DNA of 64,000 nt, from assembly GCF_046630445.1 (NCBI RefSeq), contig NC_092340.1, positions 18,268,001-18,332,000 of the forward strand, given 5' to 3'. Positions 48,293 to 58,985 of the stretch are shown piece by piece. Positions within the stretch are counted from its first letter, which is position 1. Each line of letters opens with the position of its first letter. The stretch is from Rutidosis leptorrhynchoides. Lineage: Eukaryota; Streptophyta; Magnoliopsida; Asterales; Asteraceae. The position numbers were made by a program, and so were the translations under genes. The notes under the pieces were generated by a model, which did no database searches, had not been told where the DNA came from, and saw only the letters and a list, made by a program, of their open reading frames with translations.

Positions 48293-49780
48293 ATGATAAG
48301 AAGATCCCACAAGGATCAAGATTTCACACAACCAATTTCCGATCCGGAGAAACATATACACGGAGTTTATAAGCATAGAGAAGAACGGGAATTAAGGAAG
48401 AATTTTGAGGTTTTGCCATTTTATTTGATAGAAATGGACGGAGAAGAAGAGGGTAATCCACATGGTAATCCTCCATCGGTTATTAATGAAGTAGTTGTAA
48501 ATGATCCAAATGACACTCCGATGTGGAATGTTAGAATGGTGGCACAAATGGTTGTGCCTCCGGCTATCACAAAACCACCAATCGAAGCGGAAAATTGGAA
48601 GATCGAGGGTAACTTTTTCACAATGTTCAAGGATAGACTTTTTCGCGGGCTTATAGATGAAAATCCTTTTGATCACATTCAATATTTTAACGATATTTGT
48701 GATATCTACAAGAACAAAGATGTCACCGAAGATGCTTTTAAGCTAAGGGCATTCCCATTCACGCTTGTTGGAGAAGCTAAGGCTTGGTTAAGGAACTTGC
48801 CATCGGATTCGATTAGGTCTTTTCAAGATTTGAATGAAGCATTTATCAATCACTTTTTCCCACCTTCAAAGGTGGAGCGTTTAAGAATGGAAATTAATGG
48901 GTTTACGCAAAGGGGAGATGAGTATTTGTATGATGTGTGGGTGCATTTCAAGAAGCTATTAAGAGCTTGCCCATCGCATGGTCTAACCAAGAAGGAGTAC
49001 ATCAATACGTTCTACCGGGGTACCAATTTTTAAACTAAGCAATATCTTGATTCATCTTCGGGTGGAGTGTTTATGTGCAACTCACCCAATGCGGCCGAAA
49101 AGTTACTAGAGGACATCGCGGTTAATACATACGAATGGGCACCTTCACCAAGAGATTTGGCGAGAAAGAATGTAGCTCAAGTGGAGAGTGAAGATGGGCA
49201 AGTTACCTTGGCAAGCTTGAATAACAAATTTCAATTATATGGGACAGAATTGAAAAAGATACAACAAACGCTAGTGGCTATGTAAGTCGGTTGTCAAAGG
49301 TGTGAAGGACCACACCTCACCAAAAATTGTCCCCAAGTTAATCAATGTACTCACATTGACTTGGATGACATTCCTATGAATTCGGAAGCTCATGTGAACT
49401 TTGTGAGCAACCAAACCTTTCAAAGAGGAGGAACTTCTACCCAAGGCAACAACTCTTTCCAATAGAACAATAGCTACTACAACCCTAACCAAAAGCAAGT
49501 GTCATTCAACACTCAATCCAACACACCTCCCGGATTCTCCAACCAAAACCGAAACCAAGGCTACAATTCCAACTATAACCAAAACCGCCAAAATAACTAC
49601 CAATCCCACAACCAACAAATTTATAACAACCAATCTTACAACCACCAATCCAACCCAAATTACCAAGGAAACCAAAGTTATTAAAAGCAAGGTTATAGTC
49701 AACCCCAAAATAACCAAGGTTACAATCAATAACCGCAACAAACTCAACCAAATAACCAACCTTCCTAATTTTCTAAAGGA
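48293..49780 (+). pseudogene. Athila-like gag remains
   Basis: MIRRSHKDQDFTQPISDPEK starts a frame with the gag core (FKLRAFPFTLVGEAKAWLRN, INHFFPPSKVERLRMEINGF), a Cys-rich stretch near 49285-49335 and a long Asn/Gln/Tyr-rich tail. Broken by several changes and then cut off by the element at 49802. Confidence 0.8.
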
Positions 49781-49801
49781 CTAGAAGAGCTTATGCAAAC
49801 C

Positions 49802-51789
49802 TGATGTTTTAGCAGAGTAGTATATAAAATAGCTTATATTTTTACAGAAAATACTATTAAATACGATACAATTTTACACAAGATATTTATTTATTTATAG
49901 AATGGATATACTTAAACCTTGCTACAACACTTATAGGCAGTGTACCTAATCGTACAGTAGTGTAGTTTTTAGTAAGTCCGGTTCGTTCCACAGGGAATCT
50001 TTTTAAACAAAGCTTAACGCTATATTAGTTTACTTTTATAAAAATACAAATATATATATATAAGTAATATTATTATTATAAAGGGGGGTTTTTACCGTTT
50101 AATGACCGGTTTGTCGATTTTAAAACTTTAGTCGCAGTTAAAACCAAATGTAAAATATTAAAAATAAATACAAGACTTAAATTAAAGCATAAAGTAAATA
50201 ACGATAATGAAATTGCGATTAATAAAAATGCGATAAAATAAACTTGCGATAATTAAAAGTGAAATTAAATACAATAACAATAAATAAAAATGCGATAATT
50301 AGAAGTGCAATTAAATATAAAATAAAGGAAATTAAATATGAAATAAAAGAATTATGCTTATTTAAACTTCCGTAATCATGATGTTTGACGTGTTGATTTT
50401 AGTTTTATGCCCATGGGTTAATTGTCCTTTGTCCTGGATTATTTAATATGTCCGTCTGGTTTTTGTCCATAACAGTCCATCAGTCATAAATATAAAGTGC
50501 GAGTGTCCTCGTCAAATTATTCTTATACTCGAAGTTAAATATTCCAACTAATTGGGGACTTAAACTGTAACAAGATTTTAATACTTTGTTTAATAATTAC
50601 ACCAGGATGTCGACTGAGTGTAACCCAAGGTTTTAATATTTTGTTATCAATTATACCAAGTGTCCTTTTACATAATTTCACCCCTGTTTTAATTATTCTA
50701 GTGGCTATTAATCCATTCCCGTGTCCGGTTAAATGAACGATTATTCGTACATATAAATACCCCGCCCATCGTGTCCGATTGAGTGTATATGGTAATTTAT
50801 AGGGACGCCCAATTGTAAATCTTTATATTAACATTAACAAACTATCATTTAGTTAAACAAATATAAAGCCCATTAATAGCTCAACGTCTAATTTCCACCA
50901 GTGTCGTTCTTTTGTCCAAACCCCAATTATGGTACAAAGCCCAATTACCCAATTTTAGTAATTAGCCCAACATCATGATTACTTCGGATTAAATAAGCAT
51001 AATAATAACTTAGCTACGAGACATTAAATTAAAAAGGTTGAACATAACTTACAATGATTAAAAATAGCGTAGCGTTACACGGACAGAATTTCGACTTACA
51101 CCCTTACAACATTCGCTAACATACCCTTATTATTAGAATTATAATTAAAATTAAAATATAAATTATAAATATATATATATATATATTTTACGTATGAATG
51201 AGAAAAGAGAAAGATAGATGGATTTGTGGTGCACCAAAGCTCGATTTTTATAGGCATGTGGGCTGGAACTGGGGCTCATGCGATCGCATGGATTTATGCC
51301 TTCCAGGCCATGCGATCGCATGGCCAGCTGGGGAGGCTCATATTTGGTTGTTTTCTTCTGCCGACGGTTTTATAAATAATATAATATATTAAATAATTAT
51401 AAGAATTATTTAAATATTATATTATATTTATGTGCATAGTTGACTTGTAATTTTTAGTCCGTTGCGTCGAGCGTTGAGAGTTGACTCATGTCCCGGTTCC
51501 GGATTTTCGAACGTCCTTGCGTATAATTTAATATCTTGTACTTTGCGTTTTGAATCTTGTACTCTTGTAATTTCGAGACGTTTCTTATCAATAATTGGAA
51601 CCTCTTTGATTGTATTTTGTACTTTTGAGCTTTTTGGTCGTTTGCGTCTTCAATTCGTCGAATCTGTCTTTTGTCTTCACCTTTTATTATTTAAACGAAT
51701 ATCACTTGTAAATAGAACAATTGCAACTAAAAGCTTGTCTTTCTTGAGGAATAATGCTATGAAATATATGTTCGTTTTTAGCATTATCA
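49802..51789 (-). repeat. 3' LTR of the large Athila element (1.99 kb)
   Basis: Outer end TGATGTTTTAGC at 49802, inner end TGATAATGC (minus strand, from 51789) next to the polypurine-like tract at 51790-51806. Same LTR family as 2968-4971 and 10171-12149, more diverged from them than the latter is from 5887-7586. Confidence 0.9.
51242..51325 (-). promoter_or_regulatory. LTR promoter: CATGCGATCGCATG pair and TATA box
   Basis: CATGCGATCGCATG (51277-51290) and GGCCATGCGATCGCATGGCC (51306-51325); the CATG cores start 32 bp apart. Minus-strand TATA CTATAAAAATCG at 51253-51242. Confidence 0.65.
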
Positions 51790-54016
51790 AATATTCCCAC
51801 ACTTGAGCGTTGCTTGTCCTCAAGCAATATCGTCTTGAAATACTAGAATCACTTCTTTATTCTTCACACTTTGTACATCAGTGATTTCTATACGGCGGGA
51901 TAAACAATGATAGTAACGATAGAACCATGGTTAAAGGTGGGTGTGTCATCCACAGTTGCCTCGGGTTTAGGTTAACGACACTTGCAATCAAATAGCCGAT
52001 TTACTTTCGGTTTCCAAAGCAAAGTGCACATTTGAAAGGCGGTTTACAGTCCCACATGACTATGAAAATGTAGATCCTTAAGGAAATTGGATCTTTATGA
52101 AAATATTTGATCTTTTGAAAATTCAATCTAGCTTTTACCCTAGATAAGTTTTCCGGAATAACCCTTCACCGGTGTTTGCAAAATATTTTTGTGGGTTTGG
52201 TGGGTTTCAGGTTTGAAAATTTTAGCTCAAAACTTGCGGTTTTGTGTCACCTACTTGCTAACCTTGTATTTGGAAAGCAACACGTCCAGTTTACTTGTCC
52301 CGTATATTACCTTTCGATAAACTACCGTCCGGTTGTAAAGGAAAGCGTTGAACAAGCAACTGTTAAGGCAATGTCCCCTGACATGCTTTTAATTATGGTC
52401 TATAACGTGTCGGATGCAATTACTATCCTTGGTAGGAGTAATAGTAAAGCTCACCCTTATGATTTTTCGGTCTGGCACAAGGTCCTGTCTTTGACCACTA
52501 TGCAACCACCGTTCTTACGGTTGACACCCGATTTGGTTCAGGTGACCTAATGAATTCCAGGTGAATTCCTAGGATTTTACGTTCAATGATAATGAACGCA
52601 TTGAAAATGGGTTTTCAGAAAACAAATTGGTTTTAATTTGATCAAAATATTTTCTCGTTCAAGCTCGAGTTTAGATATCATCGAATTCCATGAGTTTGTA
52701 ATTCTCAATCTTTAAAGTCAATCTCAAGGATTGAGTAATATCAGTCTTAGAAGCTGATTTTTGATCTTTTAAGGAGATTATCCTTTCTGGAGATCTGATT
52801 CATTAGTCTTATCAAGCTAATTTGCACGGTGCCCCCCCATTGTACGAGATAAATCCTTCTCATGGTTAGGATAAATCTGACCACTTGGCGACCCTGTTTG
52901 ATGCTGAGGTCCGTGGATTTCCTGCTGATTTTAGAGATGACTTTTCTAGATTTTTCGTCAACCTACAGCTGGTCTAGACGACAACTTCTTGACCTAAATC
53001 AAGAGGCGCGTGTCTTTTTCGGAAGACTTTACTTCCTTTTAATGATGGAATTGATTCATCGTGTAGATCCATTTCTTCTTTTCTTTCATCGGGTAAAATG
53101 GTTTAGTTTAGTCCAAAGCAAAAGTATTTTCAGTTATTTGTTACAGATATATGTGACATATGTTTAAGATAACTTGATAAATTTTCCCACACTTGGCTTT
53201 TATTTTTCTTTTTATCGTCCTCTATTCCATTTTAAATGAATTTCAACATTTTGGTTTGTTTCTCAATTTATGTCCTTTCCGAGGTTACAATAATTTCGGT
53301 GTTAACACCTAGTTTTATCGTTCATAAATATGTATAAACATGATTTTGAGTTCATTTAATTGAAAATTTTAAAAATTTTTACTAGAATTGGGTAGTCAGT
53401 ATATAAGACTAGGGCTGTTCTTTATTATCAGAGAGCACTAGATTCTAATACAACTACTACGTTACTAGTATTTTTAATGGTAACCAAGTGTATAAAGATA
53501 AAAATTTTAAAAATCCGAAAGAATTTAACCCCTTCCCACACTTAAGATCTTGCAATGCCCTCATTTGCAAGAAATCAGTACAATTTAAATTATTGAGGGT
53601 GATTAGCGTAGAAATGATTAAATTTTACCAAAGTTTCCAAATATATTGGCGTTTGTTTGCTGAATGATAAATGGTGCATAGCATTTATTCATTTCGTCTG
53701 TTGTTACATCACATTTATTTGTCATCTTGTCGTCAAAATTAGTAGCTTTTGCTGAACTTAATGCCAGTCTTTGAAAATGCGCTGTTTTACCCTGTTTTGA
53801 ACAATCGACAATATACATACATACAAGTATAATCATGCATGGCAATTTGAAATGAGACTTAATATCCCACTTTCAAATTCTAAATATGAAATATTAGTAC
53901 ACAATAATAATAAAATAATAAAAATTACACAAATTTATCCAATAACATAAGTTTAAACATGAAAAAGTCAAAAGATAAAAACATAATAATCATAAAAATA
54001 ACCAAATGGAACTAAA
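51790..54016 (-). other. Athila 3' noncoding region with polypurine tract
   Basis: Reverse complement of the region seen at 895-2967 and 7587-9656, with a local extra segment near 51905-52030. The polypurine-like tract is AAGTGTGGGAATATT on the minus strand. Confidence 0.75.
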
Positions 54017-55465
54017 TCAGTCTGGATAGGGGTTCCAGTTCATCTCATCGGGTGGGTTCCATTGTTGGTTATAGGTGTTCTGATAGGCTTGGTTATAGTC
54101 ATACCGGTTAAAGGGTGGTCGGATATCGGGGCTATGTGGCGGAAAATGAGCAGGTCGAGTAGGTACATAGTTATTTGGTACCTGATATGATAGCTGGCTC
54201 ATGATTTGGTGCTGATGAACTAACCAGCTATCGTGTTGGCGTCGCCTATAATCCTCGTATACTCGCTCGGAGTTCCACTGCTCATACATACTATGTCTTG
54301 CCGCGTTCGTCATTGCTTCCTCATCTATACGAACGTGGACGTCAAGAATAGCATCTCGAAAGACATCCCTAATGTCTTCCGCCTCCTCCATTTCCTCGTC
54401 TGAGCCTCTCTCTACCTGAGGATGAGATCCCTCATAGGGTACTGCCTGGTTACGTCTACTTTTCAATACCTTAGCACCCACATAAACTTTCAATCCTAAG
54501 GGCTCAACCTGTTCTCTACAAATCTGTAATGGACCCCCTTGGTTCCTATCAACACCTAAATACTCTCCAATGAGAGTAACAAAAATACCTCCTCCTATTA
54601 TACTCCCGTCCTGCATTCCCTCTACCATTTTAGATAAATAAAAAGCAACACAGTAAGGGATATTGACAAAGCTTCTAGGATCTCGAATACACTTTAGGTA
54701 GAATAAATCATATAAGGTAATTTTTTCTTTATTATGACCTCTTTGTGTAATCGAGTTAGCCAAAAATCTATGAATAATACGAAGCTCGGCTCTGTCAATA
54801 TGTGTATAGGAGTGTCCTCCTGCTCGTGTAAAAACATCAAAATGTGACATACGCCTCCAAATGGCGTCAGCGTCAAAGTTACTATCTACCCGTTCACCAT
54901 AATGAATCAAGTTTGTACAATCGGGTAATAGCAACTCACCAGGAGTATATATCTGTAAGGCCCTGGCCATGTCCAGCATGGACATTCTGTACATCCTACC
55001 GCTAAGGATAAACCTAAGAAATCTTCTATCATCTATCCTAACTATATTTGTATCAAGTGATACAGTACTCATCAACTCAACACACCATTCCTTATATACA
55101 GGTCTACGAATGGTGAAAAGACGTTCCCAATCTGTAAAAGAAGAACTGCCATACCTTTGAACTAAAAGCTGTCTAACACGGTCAGCTAGATGGACCGTTT
55201 CCAAAGGGGCCCAATCAATTACCCTTGGCACCTCTACATTTTTTGTTACCAATTTGAATTTGTTCCTTTGATATGTCTCGTAATCTCTCCATCTTCTATC
55301 AAATCTCAGATTAGGATGTAGAGTGTGCTCAGGAATCGTTGGGAATTCTACTGGCGGCCTCATTGGGAATACTATGAATTCATCAACAAACTGTACTGGA
55401 TCATAATAAGGTATGTGCTGATCAGGCTGTTGTTGTTCCTGTTGTGGTTCTTGTTCGTGTTGCAT
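54017..55465 (-). CDS. Athila env-like (ORF1-type) protein of a retroelement, 482 aa
   Basis: This is the frame Athila elements carry downstream of pol. Its function is not established, and an envelope role has been proposed for such proteins. The N-terminus is Gln/Glu/Pro-rich, followed by a conserved central domain (LDMARALQIYTPGELLLPDC, HRFLANSITQRG, YLKCIRDPRSFVNIPYCVAF), an acidic stretch near residues 360-375 and a Tyr/Asn/Pro-rich tail ending NWNPYPD. I see no clear signal peptide or membrane segment. It looks whole. The reading frame continues upstream of the first Met to an acceptor-like site near 55540, compatible with the spliced env-like transcripts proposed for this family. Confidence 0.75.
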   Translation of the reverse strand: MQHEQEPQQEQQQPDQHIPYYDPVQFVDEFIVFPMRPPVEFPTIPEHTLHPNLRFDRRWRDYETYQRNKFKLVTKNVEVPRVIDWAPLETVHLADRVRQLLVQRYGSSSFTDWERLFTIRRPVYKEWCVELMSTVSLDTNIVRIDDRRFLRFILSGRMYRMSMLDMARALQIYTPGELLLPDCTNLIHYGERVDSNFDADAIWRRMSHFDVFTRAGGHSYTHIDRAELRIIHRFLANSITQRGHNKEKITLYDLFYLKCIRDPRSFVNIPYCVAFYLSKMVEGMQDGSIIGGGIFVTLIGEYLGVDRNQGGPLQICREQVEPLGLKVYVGAKVLKSRRNQAVPYEGSHPQVERGSDEEMEEAEDIRDVFRDAILDVHVRIDEEAMTNAARHSMYEQWNSERVYEDYRRRQHDSWLVHQHQIMSQLSYQVPNNYVPTRPAHFPPHSPDIRPPFNRYDYNQAYQNTYNQQWNPPDEMNWNPYPD

Positions 55466-57359
55466 TTCTGGTTCTGGTTCTGGTGCTGGTGCTGGTCGTC
55501 TAGATGATGATGCTCCTGAACCTCCAGTATCGGCTCTCTGTAAAACACATTAAACACAAAAATTGTGCATCCAAATATGCATTAGTGTTAGCAAAATAAC
55601 AACTTAAAACAATCACTATAACATGTTAAATCAAAATTAAACTTATACACATTTTCACAATTTTTCACAATTCTACACTTTTTAAATAAGCACATATGAA
55701 AATGTATACAAAATTCATAAGCATTTAACTCAAATAACATGTCAAAATATTCATTATTAATAATTAAACAAGTCTCAAATGGCAAATATATCAAATTAAT
55801 CAAGTTCATGAATTTTGGACTTAAAAAGTCCACTTTAATCTCCAAAAATCATGTTTAGGATCATTGTTTGGATCATTTAACTATCTAAACATGTTACACT
55901 ACTCAATTTAGCAATAATTCATGACAAAAATCGGCCATAACCTGTTTATATCAAAAAGCCCCAAATTGCTCAAGAATACATACCCTAGATTTCTAAAAAT
56001 TTTGAAGTTTTTGGCTTCAAATCATGTTAAATAGCATCAATCTAGGTTATACATGCATAAAATACTAACAATTTAACACTAATTACACTAGAAATTAACA
56101 AAATTGCATTAGGTAAAAAATTGGTAATTATTACAAAAACTAGGAATTTATAGAGTTTAGGGGTGTAATTTTTACCAATTTGCTGAAGAATGAGAATCTA
56201 GGCATGATTAGAGCAAGAAAAATGACGAATTATGGTGAATTTTGGCGAAATTTGGTGAAGATTTGAGAGTTTTTTCGGGTGTATGTGTGTGTTTTGTGTG
56301 AAGAACAGACCCGCTGCTGTATTTGTTTCTGACCTGCATTTGGTCCCCATGCGATCGCATGGGTTCCAAGTGCAAACCCCATGCGATCGCATGGGGTGCC
56401 GGCTACAGTGTTTTCAGCTTTTTTTTTTTTTTTTATATAAAACCTTATGCTTTATAAAACTTATAATTAATTAAATTTTAAAAAATTTTGTTTTCCTTTA
56501 GGAGCGAGGGCGTTTCGGATCGTTGTCCTAGTCTGTCCCTCGACAAAATTTTAAAATTTGTCAAATCAAAGCGCGGTTTTTTTAAAAGTAAAGATTTTTG
56601 GGTTTTTTAATGTTTTTGGCATACTTTAATTCAATAAGATTAAAAATAATGATAATAAAAGTTCTCGTCCCTTCCTCGGGTAAAGCAATTTCGGTTCAAA
56701 GACCTAGTCTTCAACTTACGAAGAATTTTAAAAATCCTATTTTTAACTTAATGAGATAAAGTAAATTTTTGTTTTTAAATTCACACAACTTAAATATAAA
56801 ATTAAAAATTAATATTAAAAATTCACACCAAACTTAAAATTTGAAATGCATAAAATTAAAAATTCATATTTTAAAAATTAAAAATTCACACCAAACTTAA
56901 TTTAAAAATTCAAATATTTACAATTTTAAAAATATTGTTTTTACAAAGTTTACAATATTAATTTAAGATTTAAATATTAATTTTAAAAACATGGTAAAAA
57001 TAAAATTAAAAATCTTTTTGGCTTTTTATCCCACTTTAATCAATCAAATATTATCAAAAATATGCGCCCCTCTTTTCGGTAAAGTAATTTCGGTTCCAAG
57101 ACCTAATTTAACTCATGACGAATTTTTAAAATATTTTGGGTTGATTGATTAAAGATATTTATACCTTAAGAGTAAACGTTAAATTTCGTAGTGATGTAAT
57201 AAATTTTTGAATGATATCAATAATTTCGGTCGCCAAACCTAATTTTATTCAATACCAATTTAATACTTTATAGCGAACAAATTAGCGTTTATTATCAAAA
57301 GGTTAAAAATAAAAAAAATAAAATAAAAACTGTACAGACTTATCTGTGAGATAGATTTC
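55466..57359 (-). other. Long noncoding internal region between env-like and accessory frames
   Basis: AT-rich DNA, with a word pair at 56346-56396 and, downstream of it on the minus strand, a C/A/T-rich leader-like stretch (56190-56320). Bases 56580-57300 contain repeated AAAATTAAAAATTCACACC-like words and two related TTTCGGTTCAAAGACCTA stretches (56690 and 57090). No further gene recognised. Confidence 0.5.
56346..56396. promoter_or_regulatory. Internal CATGCGATCGCATG pair, 32-bp pitch, upstream of env-like frame
   Basis: CCCATGCGATCGCATGGG (56346-56363) and CCCCATGCGATCGCATGGGG (56377-56396); cores start at 56348 and 56380. It lies about 0.9 kb upstream of the env-like start on the minus strand. 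No clear TATA lies within 40 bp on that strand. The nearest TATA-like sequence (TATATAAAA, 56434) is on the plus strand. A promoter role is a guess by analogy with the LTR copies. Confidence 0.5.
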
Positions 57360-57776
57360 TTAGTTATATGATCTATCCCATTCATAAGATAGTCGGTTTA
57401 ATTGGTTTTCCATAGCTACATAGGCATAACCTCGAGCATTCAGTGTCTTTTCTTCTAAACATATGAACGGTCCGTCTCTGCATAAAGTAACAAATTCGGT
57501 ATTTGAATAGGTTTGATTATTTGAACATTTACCTCCATGTGACCATTTTCCGCATTTGTGACATCGTTCTAGGTGTCGTGCTCTTCTTTTTGCTGCGGAT
57601 TTTGATTTTCCTTTACCAAATTGTAACTTATTATCTTCGCATCTGGATTCTTTTCTAACTCCGTCCATTCTTTCTCTGATTACTGATACTAATTCACTCG
57701 GTAGTATGTCATTATTACGTTTAGTGATCAAAGCGTGTAGCATTAGACCATGGTTTAGTTCACAGGCAGTCTTCAT
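57360..57776 (-). CDS. Accessory zinc-knuckle frame of the Athila element, 138 aa
   Basis: A separate minus-strand frame between integrase and the env-like gene. The middle is basic (FGKGKSKSAAKRRARHLERC) and runs into CHKCGKWSHGGKC, a CX2CX4HX3C pattern near residues 72-84. The C-terminus is LSYEWDRSYN. I recall similar frames in other Asteraceae Athila elements but know no assigned function. RNA or nucleic-acid binding is a reasonable inference from the knuckle and basic run. Confidence 0.55.
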   Translation of the reverse strand: MKTACELNHGLMLHALITKRNNDILPSELVSVIRERMDGVRKESRCEDNKLQFGKGKSKSAAKRRARHLERCHKCGKWSHGGKCSNNQTYSNTEFVTLCRDGPFICLEEKTLNARGYAYVAMENQLNRLSYEWDRSYN

Positions 57777-57949
57777 TTTGTAAAAACCTAAAAAAAAATA
57801 AAAATTCAGAATGGGGGGAGAAGACTAGTTCTTTAGGGTCTGCTAGGGAAAGACCATTCGGGTTCTATTTTCGAGAACTACATGAAAACAGACAATCTAA
57901 CTCTAACAGAAATACATATTATCCTTTAAAGACTTGATTCTCCCCACAC

Positions 57950-58885
57950 TTAGTTAGCTGTGGTGTCGAAATTGTGATTAACTTCGTTGTCGACTTCCAT
58001 CGGACCATGTATGTAATGTTTAACTCTGTGACCATTAACTTTAAATTCAATCCCATTTGAATTTATTAATTCTATCGTTCCGTATGGGAAAACTCTTTTG
58101 ACTATGAATGGTCCAGACCATCTTAATTTCAATTTTCCAGGAAATAGCTTGAATCGTGAATTGAAAAGAAGAACTCTGTCTCCTTCTTTAAATTCTTTTG
58201 AACTTCTGATTCTTTTATCATGCCATTTCTTCGTTCTTTCTTTATAGATTAACGAATTTTCGTATGCTTCATGTCTTAATTCTTCTAATTCGTTTAGTTG
58301 ACTTAATCGTAGACGTCCAGCTTCATGTAAATCAAGATTACATGTTTTCAAAGCCCAAAATACTTTGTGTTCAATTTCTACTGGAAGATGACATGCTTTT
58401 CCATAAACAAGTCTAAAAGGTGTGGTTCCAATTGGAGTTTTGTAGGCTGTTCTAAAAGCCCAGAGTGCATCCTCCAATTTAATGGACCATTCCTTTGGAT
58501 TTGATCCTACGGTTTTCTCTAGAATACGTTTTAAAGCTCGGTTGGTATTTTCAACTTGTCCACTTGTTTGTGGATGATATGCGGTGAAGATTTTATGAGT
58601 TACTCCATATCTTTTAAGAACTTTCTCAAGTTGATTATTACAGAAATGAGTACCCCGATCAATTATCAAAGCTTTCGGTGTTCCAAACCTTGCAAAAAGA
58701 CGTTTTAAAAAGTTGACTACAACTCGTGCATCGTTAGTTGGGAGAGCTTGTGCTTCCGCCCATTTAGATACATAATCAATGGCTACGAGTATATATTGAT
58801 TATTATGAGATTTTGGAAATGGACCCATAAAGTCAATACCCCAAATGTCAAATACTTCACATACTTGGATGACATTTTGTGGCAT
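57950..58885 (-). CDS. Athila integrase core and C-terminal part (retroelement), 311 aa
   Basis: Catalytic D,D(35)E region: [20 protein letters not shown], then [11 protein letters not shown] and [20 protein letters not shown]. The C-terminal part has the [20 protein letters not shown] region typical of Ty3 integrases. The zinc-binding N-terminal part is in the adjoining frame to the right, so the polyprotein is not one open frame here. Broken fossil at this level. Confidence 0.85.
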   Translation of the reverse strand: MPQNVIQVCEVFDIWGIDFMGPFPKSHNNQYILVAIDYVSKWAEAQALPTNDARVVVNFLKRLFARFGTPKALIIDRGTHFCNNQLEKVLKRYGVTHKIFTAYHPQTSGQVENTNRALKRILEKTVGSNPKEWSIKLEDALWAFRTAYKTPIGTTPFRLVYGKACHLPVEIEHKVFWALKTCNLDLHEAGRLRLSQLNELEELRHEAYENSLIYKERTKKWHDKRIRSSKEFKEGDRVLLFNSRFKLFPGKLKLRWSGPFIVKRVFPYGTIELINSNGIEFKVNGHRVKHYIHGPMEVDNEVNHNFDTTAN

Positions 58886-58985
58886 TTCATCACGTTGACT
58901 TATTTTTCCGGCTCTTTGACAAGCATCACAGGATTTGCAAAGAATGTGTGCGTCTTTGTAAATTGTAGGCCAATAGAATCCAGCA

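Larger units (their letters stand above)
46467..49801 (+). mobile_element. Second Athila-like element, plus strand, 5' part
   Basis: It has a 5' LTR (start near 46467 uncertain, end near 48102), a tRNA-Asp-type primer site at 48109, a leader and gag. It is interrupted at 49802 by the LTR of the large minus-strand Athila element, whose expected target copy is the five bases before it. Its remainder is outside the window. Coding part broken. Confidence 0.7.

Noticed and set aside
49499-49759. Overlapping frames on both strands in the Asn/Gln-rich region
   Set aside because: Low-complexity repeats of AAC and CAA in the gag tail keep all frames open. No independent gene signal.
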